Below, piece after piece: positions 35,722-47,616 of a stretch of 64,000 nt of DNA (the first letter of the stretch is position 1; each line of letters opens with the position of its first letter). The stretch spans positions 17,789,875-17,853,874 of the forward strand of contig OZ037768.1 of assembly GCA_964035545.1 (NCBI GenBank), in the 5' to 3' direction. A model generated the notes under the pieces. That model ran no database searches. It saw nothing but the letters and a program-made list of their open reading frames with translations, and was not told the DNA's origin. The position numbers and the translations under genes were made by a program. Origin of the DNA: Bugula neritina. Taxonomy: Eukaryota > Bryozoa > Gymnolaemata > Cheilostomatida > Bugulidae.

Positions 35722-35820
35722 CTAGGGGTGTCCAACCTTTTCAGACCGAGGGCCACTGAAAGGGAATATTCTATGGCAAGGGCCATATTGGAAACTTTTG
35801 TTTGCTATGGGGGCCACAGC
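35722..35820 (+). mobile_element. hAT-like transposon terminus (remnant)
   Basis: CTAGGGGTGTCCAACCTTTT followed by repeated GAGGGCCAC / AAGGGCCAT / GGGGGCCAC words is characteristic of ends of hAT (Charlie-type) non-autonomous elements known from animal genomes. No complementary opposite terminus was found nearby, so this is a one-ended fragment or the other end has decayed. Confidence 0.55.
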
Positions 35821-36508
35821 ATCAGTATTTTTCAAATTACTTTATTCCAAATTATTTTTCTTATTGGATAGCCCTGTCTCAGGCAATAACGTGCCATGGT
35901 AGGTAAGAACTCTGATGTTTCTCAAAACATTATCAATTATTATAGATTAATGATTGATTTGCTTAACTGCCAACCCAATAAAGTATTTAGTAGCAACTTT
36001 TATTTCTATTTCAGTCTTTAATAACAATCGTACATTTGGCTTCCCATTATTACTCAAAATATTAATTGACTTTAGTTTCAAAAGTTGGCCCCTTTCAACA
36101 TCTAGATGCAGTTTAGCTAGACCCTGCATAATGGCAACAAGAATTTTTCAAGTTACTCGAAAATCTCTTAAGGCTTTTAAAATACTGTACTGAATGAACA
36201 TGAAGGATATAACAAGTTAGGGCTAAATATTGAACAAGTATGTGGGGATGTGCCTAACCCCTAAATAATGTATATTACTGAGATGTAAAAGCTGGTGCTG
36301 ACTGTGCAATATTTATTGTTATGTTTTCTCATCTACTCCAGTCTATTTCAACTGGCAACCACATTATTTCACAATAGTCAAGACAAGGAACTAATGTCTA
36401 TTAAACTAAAACTAGGGGCGGTATCATTCAGTCTCATCCTATAGTTTGTGCACTGTCATGAACAGCCACTAGAATAGGCTTGGCTAGAATAATAGCAATG
36501 GTATCTAG

Positions 36509-36517
36509 TATAAAAAG
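36509..36517 (+). promoter_or_regulatory. Candidate TATA box of alpha-tubulin gene
   Basis: TATAAAAAG about 137 bp upstream of the tubulin start codon; it would give a short 5' UTR of about 110 bp. Confidence 0.4.
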
Positions 36518-36653
36518 CTAAGTGAGTGAATAAGCTGGCATAGTATCATCTGACCTCTGACTGGTTCATAACAGCCTTCTCTGAGTGTTGACAAATACCA
36601 AATAACATTCTATTTTCAACTGTCTTTCAAGCAGGTTCACCAAACTAGCAACC

Positions 36654-39308
36654 ATGGTATGTGATTACATTATTCATATAGATTATTGCTTTGATAAAAG
36701 TGTTGTCAAATTATATGATGGAACCACTTAGGAGCAGTAGTGGAGAAATTGAGAAATCTAGAACACCGGCTTTTCTCAATTTTTCCGTTACTGCACCTAC
36801 CTCAATATAACGTTATATTATATAGCTACTATATAGCTATAACCTATATCAAGTTTATAAAAATAGAAACAACTCTAATTATTACAATACCCTATAGCTT
36901 GTCTATTCATGTTCTTTGATCTCTAATGGATGTGATGTTTTAAGTTCAATAAAGTGACACGAAGATATGATTTCATAATGTAAAGAAGTAATTGGTAGGT
37001 TAGTGATACAAGGTGCTGGTGGTTTCAGGGATATCAGATTACATCAAATCTAATTTTTCATGATTCCATGATTTTCCAACTACTTTTACCAACTACCTTC
37101 TTTTATTATATATGTACACACAAAATTATTCTATTTCGTTGGATGGTGTGGAATTGTAATTGGAATAATATATTAGATGATAAGCAATAGATAGCTAAAT
37201 AAGGAATAAATAATCTCTCAAACTGTCTGACAAACATATCTAAATAATTATACACGGATGTGTAGTTAACAGTAAACCAAGCAGGTAAATCTGTGTTGTG
37301 CAGAGATTCTTATTTATTCGCAAATCTTTGATTATAGAGAGAATGCATCAGCGTACACATTGGCCAGGCAGGAGTGCAGATGGGAAATGCATGCTGGGAG
37401 CTGTACTGCATGGAGCACGGCATCCAACCTGACGGCCAAATGCCTTCTGACAAGACAATTGGAGAAGCAAACGACTCATTCAACACGTTCTTCAGTGAAA
37501 CTGGGTCTGGGAAACATGTCCCTAGAGCTATTTATATTGATCTAGAGCCTACAGTTGTTGGTAAGTAAGCTTTATGTTATCTCTTTTTAGTGTTTCAGGT
37601 TCAAACATCAAATAATGATAGCAGGAGTTTGTATAGCTATGATCACATGACATTGCCTTACCTAAATTGTTGTGTTCTAACTGCATTAATCTAAAACTCA
37701 TGTATATGTATAATACGATGCTTATAATTGATGCCCCACAATCTTTGTACAATCGAGTGGAAGATTCATTGTGAGTAAATCAGTTGAGCCAGTTTCTGCA
37801 GCTTAAGTTGCAACATGAAACTAATCTAAATGGGAGTTCATTTAAACTGGATTTGGCATTCTCAACTTTGCTATCTCTATTTTTTGTTATTTGCTGTCAG
37901 TTTGAAAGATAAAATAATGATTGTGGCTTAAAATGGTGACAGCTGAAGGTTAAAACATATGATGAGTCTAGTAGCTGCATCAAAGCGGAATTGCTATGTT
38001 GTTGTCAGCATTTTCACTAGCAATACCAGCAGGCATTTGCATGGCATTCAAGCATGAACTAATGTTGTAATCTGAGTAACATGTGTTATACACTATGTGT
38101 GCTATATATAACTAAGTATATGGGATAAGGAATGATGTAAATGTTGTTTTTATATATATTTTTGTAATGTTTTTCTAGACGAAATTCGAACTGGAAAATA
38201 CCGACAACTTTTTCACCCTGAGCAGATGATCACAGGAAAAGAAGATGCCGCCAACAACTATGCCCGAGGACACTATACTGTAGGCAAAGAACTTGTTGAT
38301 CGTGTCATGGATAGAATAAGACGGCTATCAGATCAATGTAGTGGCCTACAAGGCTTCTTAATATTTCATTCTTTCGGTGGAGGCACTGGGTCAGGATTTA
38401 CTTCTCTTTTAATGGAGCGCCTCAGTGTTGATTACGGCAAAAAATCTAAATTAGAGTTTTCAGTATACCCAGCCCCGCAAATCTCCACTGCTGTTGTTGA
38501 ACCTTACAACTCTATTCTCACCACCCACACCACCCTTGAGCACTCCGACTGCGCTTTCATGGTTGACAACGAGGCCATCTATGACATTTGCAGACGTAAC
38601 CTCGACATTGGCAGACCAAGTTATACAAACTTGAATCGGTTGATAGCTCAAGTTGTTTCTTCAATAACCGCTTCATTAAGATTTGATGGAGCGCTTAATG
38701 TTGATCTTAACGAGTTTCAAACAAACTTAGTGCCTTATCCAAGAATTCATTTCCCCCTGGCTACCTATGCTCCCATCATTTCCGCAGAGAAAGCATTCCA
38801 TGAGCAGCTGTCAGTTTCTGAAATAACTAGTTCTTGCTTCGAACCTCAAAGCCAAATGGTCAAGTGTGACCCTCGACATGGAAAATATATGGCTTGCTGC
38901 CTTCTCTTTAGAGGAGATGTCGTACCAAAGGATGTCAACGCTGCCATCGCCACCATCAAGACCAAGAGAACCATCCAGTTTGTCGACTGGTGTCCCACCG
39001 GATTCAAAGTTGGAATCAACTACCAGCCACCAACCGTTGTGCCTGAAGGAGATCTGGCCAAGGTACAGAGAGCCGTCTGCATGTTGAGCAACACAACTGC
39101 TATTGCTGAGGCCTGGGCTCGTCTTGACCACAAGTTTGACTTGATGTACGCCAAGCGTGCCTTCGTCCACTGGTATGTGGGAGAAGGTATGGAAGAGGGA
39201 GAGTTCTCCGAGGCTCGTGAGGATTTGGCTGCCCTTGAGAAAGACTACGAAGAGGTCGGCGCGGATTCTATAATGGATGGCGAGGAAGATGACGAAGAAG
39301 AATATTAA
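36654..39308 (+). CDS. Alpha-tubulin, complete
   Basis: Three exons: 36654-36656 (the ATG alone), 37338-37560 and 38179-39308 (TAA 39306-39308), coding 451 residues, the standard length. An intron directly after the initiator codon is common in animal alpha-tubulin genes and is supported here by CCATG|GTATGT and an acceptor that resumes with [14 protein letters not shown]. The GTP-binding signature GGGTGSGF, the acetylatable Lys40 in MPSDKTIG, the alpha-specific MREC start (used by TTC5 autoregulation) and the C-terminal EEY (detyrosination/tyrosination) are all present. Some positions differ from vertebrate TUBA1 (PEGDL for [15 protein letters not shown]). The protein forms tubulin heterodimers for spindle and axoneme. 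Which alpha-tubulin paralogue it is cannot be told. Confidence 0.97.
36730..36798. repeat. Foldback element in tubulin intron 1
   Basis: Arms of about 27 bp (AGGAGCAGTAGTGGAGAAATTGAGAAA and a near-complementary copy ending in ACTGCACCT) flank a 14-bp spacer. A related half-copy lies at 56382-56414 in a DNAH10 intron, so it belongs to a dispersed family. Confidence 0.7.
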
Positions 39309-39580
39309 GTTAGCCTACTACAAAACTGAAGAATGTGAAAGTTTATTTTGCATGTTACATATTTTTATTTATTTACTATTTATTGAAAATCAGATATATA
39401 ATAATTATATGTTTTTATGTGATAATCGATTGAGAAAAGATACTATATAGTAGAATTGATAATTATGCGGTAATTTTTAGCATATAATAATGGTATTAAT
39501 GCATTTGTAGTTGTTAAAATACTACTTTTAGCATATTTGTGTTGTATAAGTTTGCTGAAAATATACATTATAAGCAAAAT

Positions 39581-39586
39581 AATAAA
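39581..39586 (+). terminator. Candidate poly(A) signal of alpha-tubulin gene
   Basis: AATAAA 273 bp after the tubulin stop codon; the clearest canonical hexamer in the 3' flank. Confidence 0.4.
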
Positions 39587-39775
39587 CATTTAGAAATGGT
39601 GCATGTTACAGATGAGTTGACATTTTAATTAGGAATTATAATATGATTGTTTTGTGGGTAGAATGCAGTTTAAGTGGGGAGCATAACTCCAGTATAGTAA
39701 GAACAAGATGTGGTAGTGGTATCAAGTAGATAAATCTTTATTGTATAGTAGATGCTTGTAAGGTAATCTTGATCC

Positions 39776-39818
39776 GGCGAGCTCCAGTATTAGACTGATT
39801 TTACACTGCGAGCTCGCC
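39776..39818. repeat. Short inverted repeat GGCGAGCTC...GAGCTCGCC
   Basis: Arms GGCGAGCTCCAGT and ACTGCGAGCTCGCC pair over 13-14 bp around a 16-bp spacer. Confidence 0.7.
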
Positions 39819-39853
39819 TTCTTTTAGACAAGAAAAAGTTCTTTGATCTCATC

Positions 39854-39967
39854 CTGTCCGAAAGTCAGAGCCCGAATATCGTCACCTTCCGACAATCGGA
39901 CTCCGACATCGGAACTTGGTCTGATGTCGGAGCCCGACAATCGACATTTGTGCCGACTTTTGGACAG
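39854..39967. repeat. 114-bp palindromic element rich in TCGGA words
   Basis: Ends CTGTCCGAAAGTC and GACTTTTGGACAG are inverted with one mismatch; the centre (CTCCGACATC around a spacer to GATGTCGGAG) is also inverted. The pattern is that of a small foldback or MITE remnant; the family is unknown. Confidence 0.65.
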
Positions 39968-40552
39968 AATCAAATTACATAATCGCGTTACATAAAAATA
40001 AAAATATGGTGCATGAAAAGATAACCCTAATATAATATTCGTATTTCCACCACAATATTAGCATTAATTTATAAACTAACCATTGTGTTCATAATGGCAC
40101 AATTGCAGTGTGAATTTAAGAAACAGTTGTATTCTGCAGATTAAAAAACCATATTTTGTTGTAACTGCAATATTTTTGGAACACATGCTAGGTATGTAAA
40201 GTTGACAGCAATTAGCAAAAAGTTATTTCTAAAATTTGAAAGCCTCAAAACAGGGTTTGATCGTTTATAATAATCTATTCATTATATTTTATGCACTGAA
40301 AAGTAAGTTATAATTATTTCATTTTGTCAAACATGATTTGAAACAAACATGCAATAATTTGTAATGGAGCCACTGAATTACAATAATATAATTCAGCAAT
40401 TTGAACCATATGTAATTGTTAACTACGGAGTTGTCTTTTGATTTTGAAAACGCAATATATAGTTTTATATTTGGTATTGTCTTTTCTAATTCGAAAAATG
40501 CTTACCGTCGCTATGTTTTATATAAATATCTCAGTAGAACTCGCTGTACGTT

Positions 40553-40565
40553 GTTTCTAGGTAAC
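40553..40565 (+). promoter_or_regulatory. Candidate RFX X-box upstream of DNAH10
   Basis: GTTTCTAGGTAAC fits the RFX X-box consensus of two inverted half sites (GTTTCT, spacer A, GGTAAC). It lies 355 bp upstream of the DNAH10 ATG, a typical position for ciliary-gene X-boxes. One half is imperfect. Confidence 0.4.
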
Positions 40566-40919
40566 AAGATTGCATTAAAAAAGATTATTGCGCTTCAAAT
40601 AATAGTTATTATTTTAATTTATTTAAATTTTTCTTCAATTAAAACGTAATTTAAGTTTATTTCTACGTTAGGTAATTTACATATTTGCACAAAATACAAA
40701 AAACTAAATTATTATTGCTGTGTTACTCTGCTAATTTCTTACACGGATGAGCACAAAAAGCATATGAAGCTACTGTGCTTTGAGCAAGGTGGTTTGTCGA
40801 AAAACTAGATTTCCAAGACTCACATCAGAGAGACTCAAACTAATTGCTGTCAACAATATTTTTCGCAAAAACTGAAGTAAAACTTTTGTTGTTTTTATCA
40901 CAAAATGTACTTCTAACAG

Positions 40920-43900
40920 ATGGATGATCCCAGAATTGAATGGATTCGCAATAAAGCTTATTTAGCTCTTGCAATCACAGATCCTGACGTTTTTGAGCAG
41001 TTGTTAGAAAGAGATGATGGAGAAGGCGAAAGAAACATCGCGAAATTTATAAATGATACTCCTACAGACGATGCATCGTCTTTGCTTTTTTATAAAGTAT
41101 TAAGAGAAGAGGAGGACGAGATCGAAGTTGATTGTGGTATGATCTTGCTAATCTATTCAACCTAAGTTCTTGCTTTGCACCCAATTATTGAATTAAAATT
41201 AAAATTGTCTAAAATTATAATCTATAATACTCTCACTATGCGATTACTATTTCTATGATAATTAACAATAATGTCTATGCTCTAACTAGTTAGTAGTTAT
41301 AATAAATTAAATTAAATTTTTAATTAGTAGCAATGACATTGCATGCTTCATAATTGTTTGTAATCCAATTTTTTTTAAAGTTTAAAACTTTGTAAATTTG
41401 ACTTTAAAAGTTTTTATATAGAGCCAGAGATTCCTGACATTGTTGAAGAGGAAGAGAAGGCCGAAGATGCTGCCGAGGAACAGAATGTAGAAGCTGATTC
41501 CACTCCGGCAGCAGATTCTCCAACTGCTGAAAGCAAAGGCAGCCCAAAAGGTACGTTTTATTTCATATCACAAACTCAAAGTGCAGCTTATTGAGATCAA
41601 AAGGTTGCAAAGAATAGTAACTAAGCTGTCAATGTGTGTTCAATAGCTTTGATCATTTACTCAACGTTTAGGTTAATAATACAGTTACAACTTCTGTGTA
41701 TTACAAAATTTTTTACTAAAATTCAGTCTTTGATCAAAACAGCTTTTTCACAAACTCTGGAATATCAGTGTTAACCAAGCCTTACAATTTATCTTGAGAT
41801 TCAATATTTTTAGTTATTGTTGGTTGTTGTCAGCAGCTGCATGCATTTTTAGATGCTAACATATCAATATTAATATATATCAATATTATACACTAATATA
41901 CTATGCTTTAGTATTATACACTAACATACTATAACTCACTCAATATCGTATAATAATATATTACACCATATATGATATACTTTCATAATATGCATTAATT
42001 TACTACATTTGCAAATTATCTACTAACACACTATACTTGTGTATTGTATGCTAAACCATTGTACTTGTACACTAAATGTAGATGGTGAAACAGAAGATGG
42101 TGAGTATATAGCATGCCAAACTTTGCCCTTTCCTGCTAACAATGTACTTGTAGTTTATTTATTCATGCAATTTGCTTTTATATATTGTTAATGTTTTCTG
42201 GTGTAACACGCATGGTTTTGTCACAAGCTTGATTTTCTTACTTAATGGCAGCAAAAGCATTGTTTAAAAATTGCGTTTAGAAATTAAATTCCACTTCTTC
42301 TTAATTTATGACATTTTAAGCATTATTTCAAAGTTTGAGCACTTTCTGCAGCTATTGGAACTTTTGTTTCATTAGCAGTTGATTATTCTTACTTTACATT
42401 CATTTTATACATTGAGGGACAGAAAAGAGTATTGATCAAGATAAAGTACTGCAGAGCACTTGTTTGATTAGTCTATCTCCCATAAATACTTTGAGACCTT
42501 TAAGAATGGTTAAAACATGTATTTTGATTAGCACTTATGAAATAGAACATTCATATTTTAGGATTTTGGAGAACACGATAATAAATTTTAAAAACACTTT
42601 CTGTCTATTATAGTTGCCTATTTTAAATGATAGATGTTTTGGAAAAAATGTTTTAGTTTAAGTTTTAAATTTGAATAATTATAGTAGCAAAAAGAGACAA
42701 AAATGTTAAATAAAATTTTTTACTGAGTTCTGCTAACAAGTTTTTAATATATTTTGCAAAAAGCTCTAAAATAATATTTAATACTAGGAATCGATTTGAT
42801 TGAGTATCTGATATTAACTAACCTAACTCATTTCAAGTAAATTATTATATCATCGAGTATTCAAGTGTATACGGTAATGTAGGTACTGTAAGTTAAGGAA
42901 AAGCAGACTGGAAAAATATTTATGTACTTTGTTATTGCAATTAGGGCGAAGGAAAAAGACTGGCAAGGAAACACCACAAGAATCTGCTACAACCCCTAAA
43001 CCAGAAAGTCCTTCTCAGACAACAGCAGAAGTCACAGAGCAAAATGGAGAAACAGCTGAAGACGGGGAGGGAGAGAAGACTGAGCAGGAGGAAGATGTGG
43101 CACCGGAACAGCCGAAAACCGTGAGTCATCTGTAATATGATTGCCTGTATTAAAATACTTGTTTCCTTATTCATGAATATACAGTAGTTTGATATTATTA
43201 CTTGAAATTCTCTGCTGTCAAATGTTTTTGTATATAAAAATATGTGATTTTTGTTTGACTCTGCATGTCGGTTTAGTTATGTACTATTGATAATATTGCA
43301 ATGTGTTTCAGAAAATAGTGAAAGTAAGTGTTACAAGAACGTACATGTACATGTGCTTCAACTTCCTGCCAGAGGAAGCCCAGGATCTCGACTCTGTGTA
43401 TTTCTTGAGAACAACTGAGGGAATGGTTCCATTACCCAACACCATTTCTGAAGCAGAAATGACTCTACCCGGACTTTTTGAAATGGGATTGTTGAATGGG
43501 CATTCTCTTCTCATGCTTCAACAAGTCATCAACAAGGTAAACAGAAATATTTGCAGTCGTCCTCTAATTATTTTGGTCAACACCTAGTTTCTTTTGGAGA
43601 AAAAATATGTTTAAAAATTAGCAAATTCGTTTCTTTTTGTTTAAAGATTTTAAAAACTTTTCAAAAGTATAAATTTTTAAAACATGCAACTTAGCTAACT
43701 TCAATATGCTATATATTCTGTTGTTATAATCCATCATTCATCCTGTTATTAGGTTTTCCTGCCTCTTCTCGCCTTCAATGACCAGAAGTCTAAGATGCAG
43801 AGATCACCAACATCATCGGCAGCAAGCAGTCGGCAAGCACCGCAGACACCCGCTGCCGATGGAAAGAGAAGAGTAGAACCAGCCAAGCAAGCAGCACTGA

Positions 43901-46900
43901 GAGATGAGTTTCTAATTGCCATGGATAAGTTCTCAGCTGGCATTCACCGTACCATACAGCAAATAGAAGGGGAAGTGAGTTATAACGAGATATTCTTTTG
44001 TACCTTAACACGTGTGTATTTAAAGCTGTGCTCTTTTGCAGGAGGCATGTAGTTACTGTAGTATGACAAGTAAGAACGTGCAAAAGTAGTCTGTTATTTC
44101 AGTGGGTGTAACACAAAGTTACAGTATATTCTACGGTGTATTTATTACCTTTTTCAGTGTTTTTCCTTTTGGTTGAGTTTGACAACAAAACTCTAAAATC
44201 AAAAATCTAGGTATATCTTTGTCATTATTATTAGTATTATTGTTGATTACTATTACTAACTATTATTACTATCTTTACTATTAGGTGAAACTGGAGATAC
44301 CAGACTTTGAGCTGAGTGATGATATGGCGGCAAATTTAGCAAATGAAGAACTCAAAGCCCAAGTTGAAGAAGTCTGTACCGTGTGGAACAGACAGATTAT
44401 GGATGCATTGGATGGGCTATTAAAGAAGACTCCTGAAGGTGAAACTATTGCAAATCTTATATAGTTTACTTGTTCTTTTTTAATTTGTATACAGGCACAT
44501 TAATTATTTTCTTTTTGACTGAGCTTAACTTTTAAGATTCTTTAATAGTTGATAAAGAATAATTGTATTCGGAATGCTGTTAAATTAATGAAATGTTGTT
44601 AAGAAACTGACTGTAAATTGTTATGATTGCTTGGTTGTTCAGGGAACGGTCCACTGGCTGAGATAGACTTCTGGCGAGACAGAAATGGTGCACTGAGTGC
44701 TCTTGTTGAGCAACTTAAACTTCCGAAGATTGCTTCCATTTTACAAATGTATGCAAACATCGACAATGCTATTGAATATCGTCGTGCAGACGTGAATAAG
44801 TACCACATCGAGGCTAAGGACAACGTACGATTTCTCTCAACTCTGGAGCGACATTTTAAGAATATCACACATGGCGCTTCATTTCACACTGTGATTGATA
44901 CATTGCCCTCCATGATGATTGGCCTACGCATGGTGTGGATCATCTCAAGGCATTACAACAGAGATGAGCGGATGGTTCCCTTGATGGAGAGAATAGCCTG
45001 GGTCCTGGCTGAAAGAGTGGGAAAAGTTATTCACGTCCCTACTTTGTTTGAGTGAGTTAAGAAACTTATTATCACACTATGCATGAAATCTAGCTAATAA
45101 TGTTTTATCATATCCTTGTTCTATTAAATTTCATGAATCGACATGATTATAGCTTGTCATTGTTTAATGTACTATCCTGCTACCCAGCAGGACAAAGCAG
45201 AGAAAGGTGAGAAAGATGAGAATTGTTTAGTGTACTATAAGACAGCTTAGACTTGTTTCCTAATAATAAGTATATTGTGTCTGTTGGTATTAGTTTAACG
45301 ATTGATGAAGTTCGTCTCAAGACCAGTGAAGCAAAGGCTATGCTAGACACATGGCAGGAGTCGTACATGAAAGTTAGAGCCGAGATAGAATCGTCAGGTA
45401 GAGACGCCAGGTGGGAGTTTGACAAGAGACGGCTGTTTGAGAGAACCGGCTACATGTCTCAGATCTGCCAGAACCTGGGAGAGATATCTCAGGTAACAAC
45501 CTCTAAACCAGCTACACTATGTGTATGGTGGTAGTGGCATAGTCACTATGTGTGTAATGGTAGTGGCAAAGTTACTATGTGTATAATGGTAATGACATGG
45601 TCACTATGTGTATGGTGGTAATGGCATAGCGTTGAAATTTGATGAATTAATGTATTATCACAACAATAAAGCAAAAACCCATTCCAAAAGCTTGTTTTTA
45701 AGTCACTGTAATTATTATAAAAAATCTGTATACCAAATGTTATTTTTCAATAATAGCAGTTTAAAGATTTGACCAGCTGCATATGAGTGGGCATTTGACA
45801 CTACATGGCCATATGATGTAGCAGGTTTATATGCTAATTTATGTGAAAATATTTTTTAATTTGAAAATATTCTAGATACTGTATTGAAAGTTGCGTGCAC
45901 GTTTGCAAATGGCTGTGGACAAAATTTGCTGTAGAATTAAAATTAAAGTTATTGACTTAACTTGGTGATTAATTAGAATATTGTTCTGTGCTTGTAGATC
46001 TTAGAAGAATTCTATAATATTTTTGGCCCAGAACTAAAAGCGGTCACCGGTGATCCTAAGCGTATTGAAGATGTACTCAAAAGAGTTGATGCGCTCATTA
46101 AGCCTCTATCTGATCTAACCTTTGACCCCTTTGCTGTTAAATCCCAAAATCAGTGGAAGAATGTGATGGACGCATTCTATAAGGAAGTTGCTTCAATTGA
46201 AAAGGAGGCTATAAACTTTATTGATGAGTCATTTAAAAAGTTGCGATCGGCTCAAGGTGCTTTTGAGTTGCTTCAGAAGTTCAAACATATTCGCTCACGA
46301 CAAGCCATCAATAAACAAATGTTGATGAAATTTGACAACATTCTAGAGCGCTATGAAAAAGAGGTTAGTAGCTGCTTCAACCTATCGTCGCCCTGTCCTG
46401 TACTGTACTGGTATCAGAACTTCATCTATTGTTAGATGATAATTATTACGTGATGCCTGTGCAGTGTGAAGTGTCGTTCTTAATTTTTAGCTTCTACGGA
46501 CATGTGCACTTATTTTAAGAGTGGGTATATCATTCTGTTATGACTTTTATTTTTATAATTTTTTATTGACTTGAACTGTTCTGTTAACTTTTAATCAGTT
46601 AGCTTTGTTCTGAGCAGTTTATTGTTTCTGTTCTTAGCTAACAAATAAAGTTGAGTTTAATTTACATTATTTCAATATATGTAGGTGGAAATCATGGACA
46701 TGCTGTACCAGGAAGGTAAAAACTTCCCCCCACTATTCAAGAACCAGCCACCTATAGCTGGCTCTGTGTTCTGGGAAAGATCTCTCTTTCTGCGTATGAA
46801 GAATACCATCATAAAGTTTCTCACTATGGAGGATATGATGATGACTGAAAGAGGCAAAGCTGTACGTTAAGAATTTGCTAACTTGGAGACTTTCAGAATT

Positions 46901-47616
46901 AGTATAATTATTATTCTTGATTAAAGACTTTTGAGGAGTTTTTTATGTGTGGTTCTCAATTAAACATAAATATTTAGTCAAAAATCCTTAGATGTCTGAA
47001 GTAGGTGGAAGGAACCACAATAAAGGCCCTAGTAGCTTGGTACTACCTAACTTTGAGTGTGTTCAGAAATAAAATAAGTAGATGGTCTTGATCATATAAT
47101 TTTACACTTCTTTCTTGTTAATTGTAGAATTTTTCTTAAATATTTCTGCAGATTACCACAGACTTATGATTTCAATTATATAGTTGATTAGAATATGAAA
47201 TAACTCAAATATCTCATCTTATATAAAAACAATTCACTTTTAGTTTTGAGTTTAAGCAATTTAAATGTTTATAGCCGGCAATGTTCAAAACTATAGTATT
47301 ACATCACGTGTCATTGAGTTGCAATTTAGTTGAGGATACGCACACATTATGCATATATTATAGTTGTATTGGTTTATGGTACAGGCTCGTGCCAAGTACT
47401 TGAGTGTAGCCCGTCAGATGAAGGAATACGAAGACCAGAAGTATGCCCAGTGGAGAGAACATGTGGAACAAGTTCTGCCTGGATTACTTAAGCGTAACCT
47501 GCTAGTTAGACCTCCGGCTGTGGCTGAAACCTTGGCTCTTACACAAGCCCCAGCCCACCAGCCTAGACCTCCTACAGAAGAGAAACCCAGATCTAGCTCT
47601 ACTAGAAGATCTGCAG
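40920..47616 (+). other. DNAH10: DNAH10 exons 1-12 (N-terminal tail)
   Basis: Exon coordinates: 40920-41136, 41422-41550, 42082-42099, 42945-43120, 43312-43536, 43753-43974, 44285-44438, 44643-45051, 45294-45492, 45998-46363, 46685-46861, 47385-47616. The 18-bp exon 3 codes DGETED and is flanked by an acceptor TGTAG and a donor GTGAGT. Exons 5 onward carry the conserved tail (for example [40 protein letters not shown]). Confidence 0.88.

Larger units (their letters stand above)
32523..36508. other. Gene-poor interval between perilipin and tubulin
   Basis: About 4 kb without a supported gene. It contains a Tc1/mariner-type MITE (34721-35169) and a hAT-like terminus (35722-35820). Open frames on either strand at 35480-36190 fall in the transposon-like part and show no recognisable domain. 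Confidence 0.5.
39587..40552. other. Interval between tubulin and DNAH10
   Basis: No gene is seen. Two GC-richer inverted repeats (39776-39818 and 39854-39967) stand out of otherwise AT-rich sequence. Confidence 0.5.

Noticed and set aside
35947-36193. Overlapping open frames on both strands
   Set aside because: No domain recognised; they lie beside transposon-like sequence and lack splice context.
38811-39170. 119-codon minus-strand open frame
   Set aside because: Antisense shadow of the alpha-tubulin coding exon.
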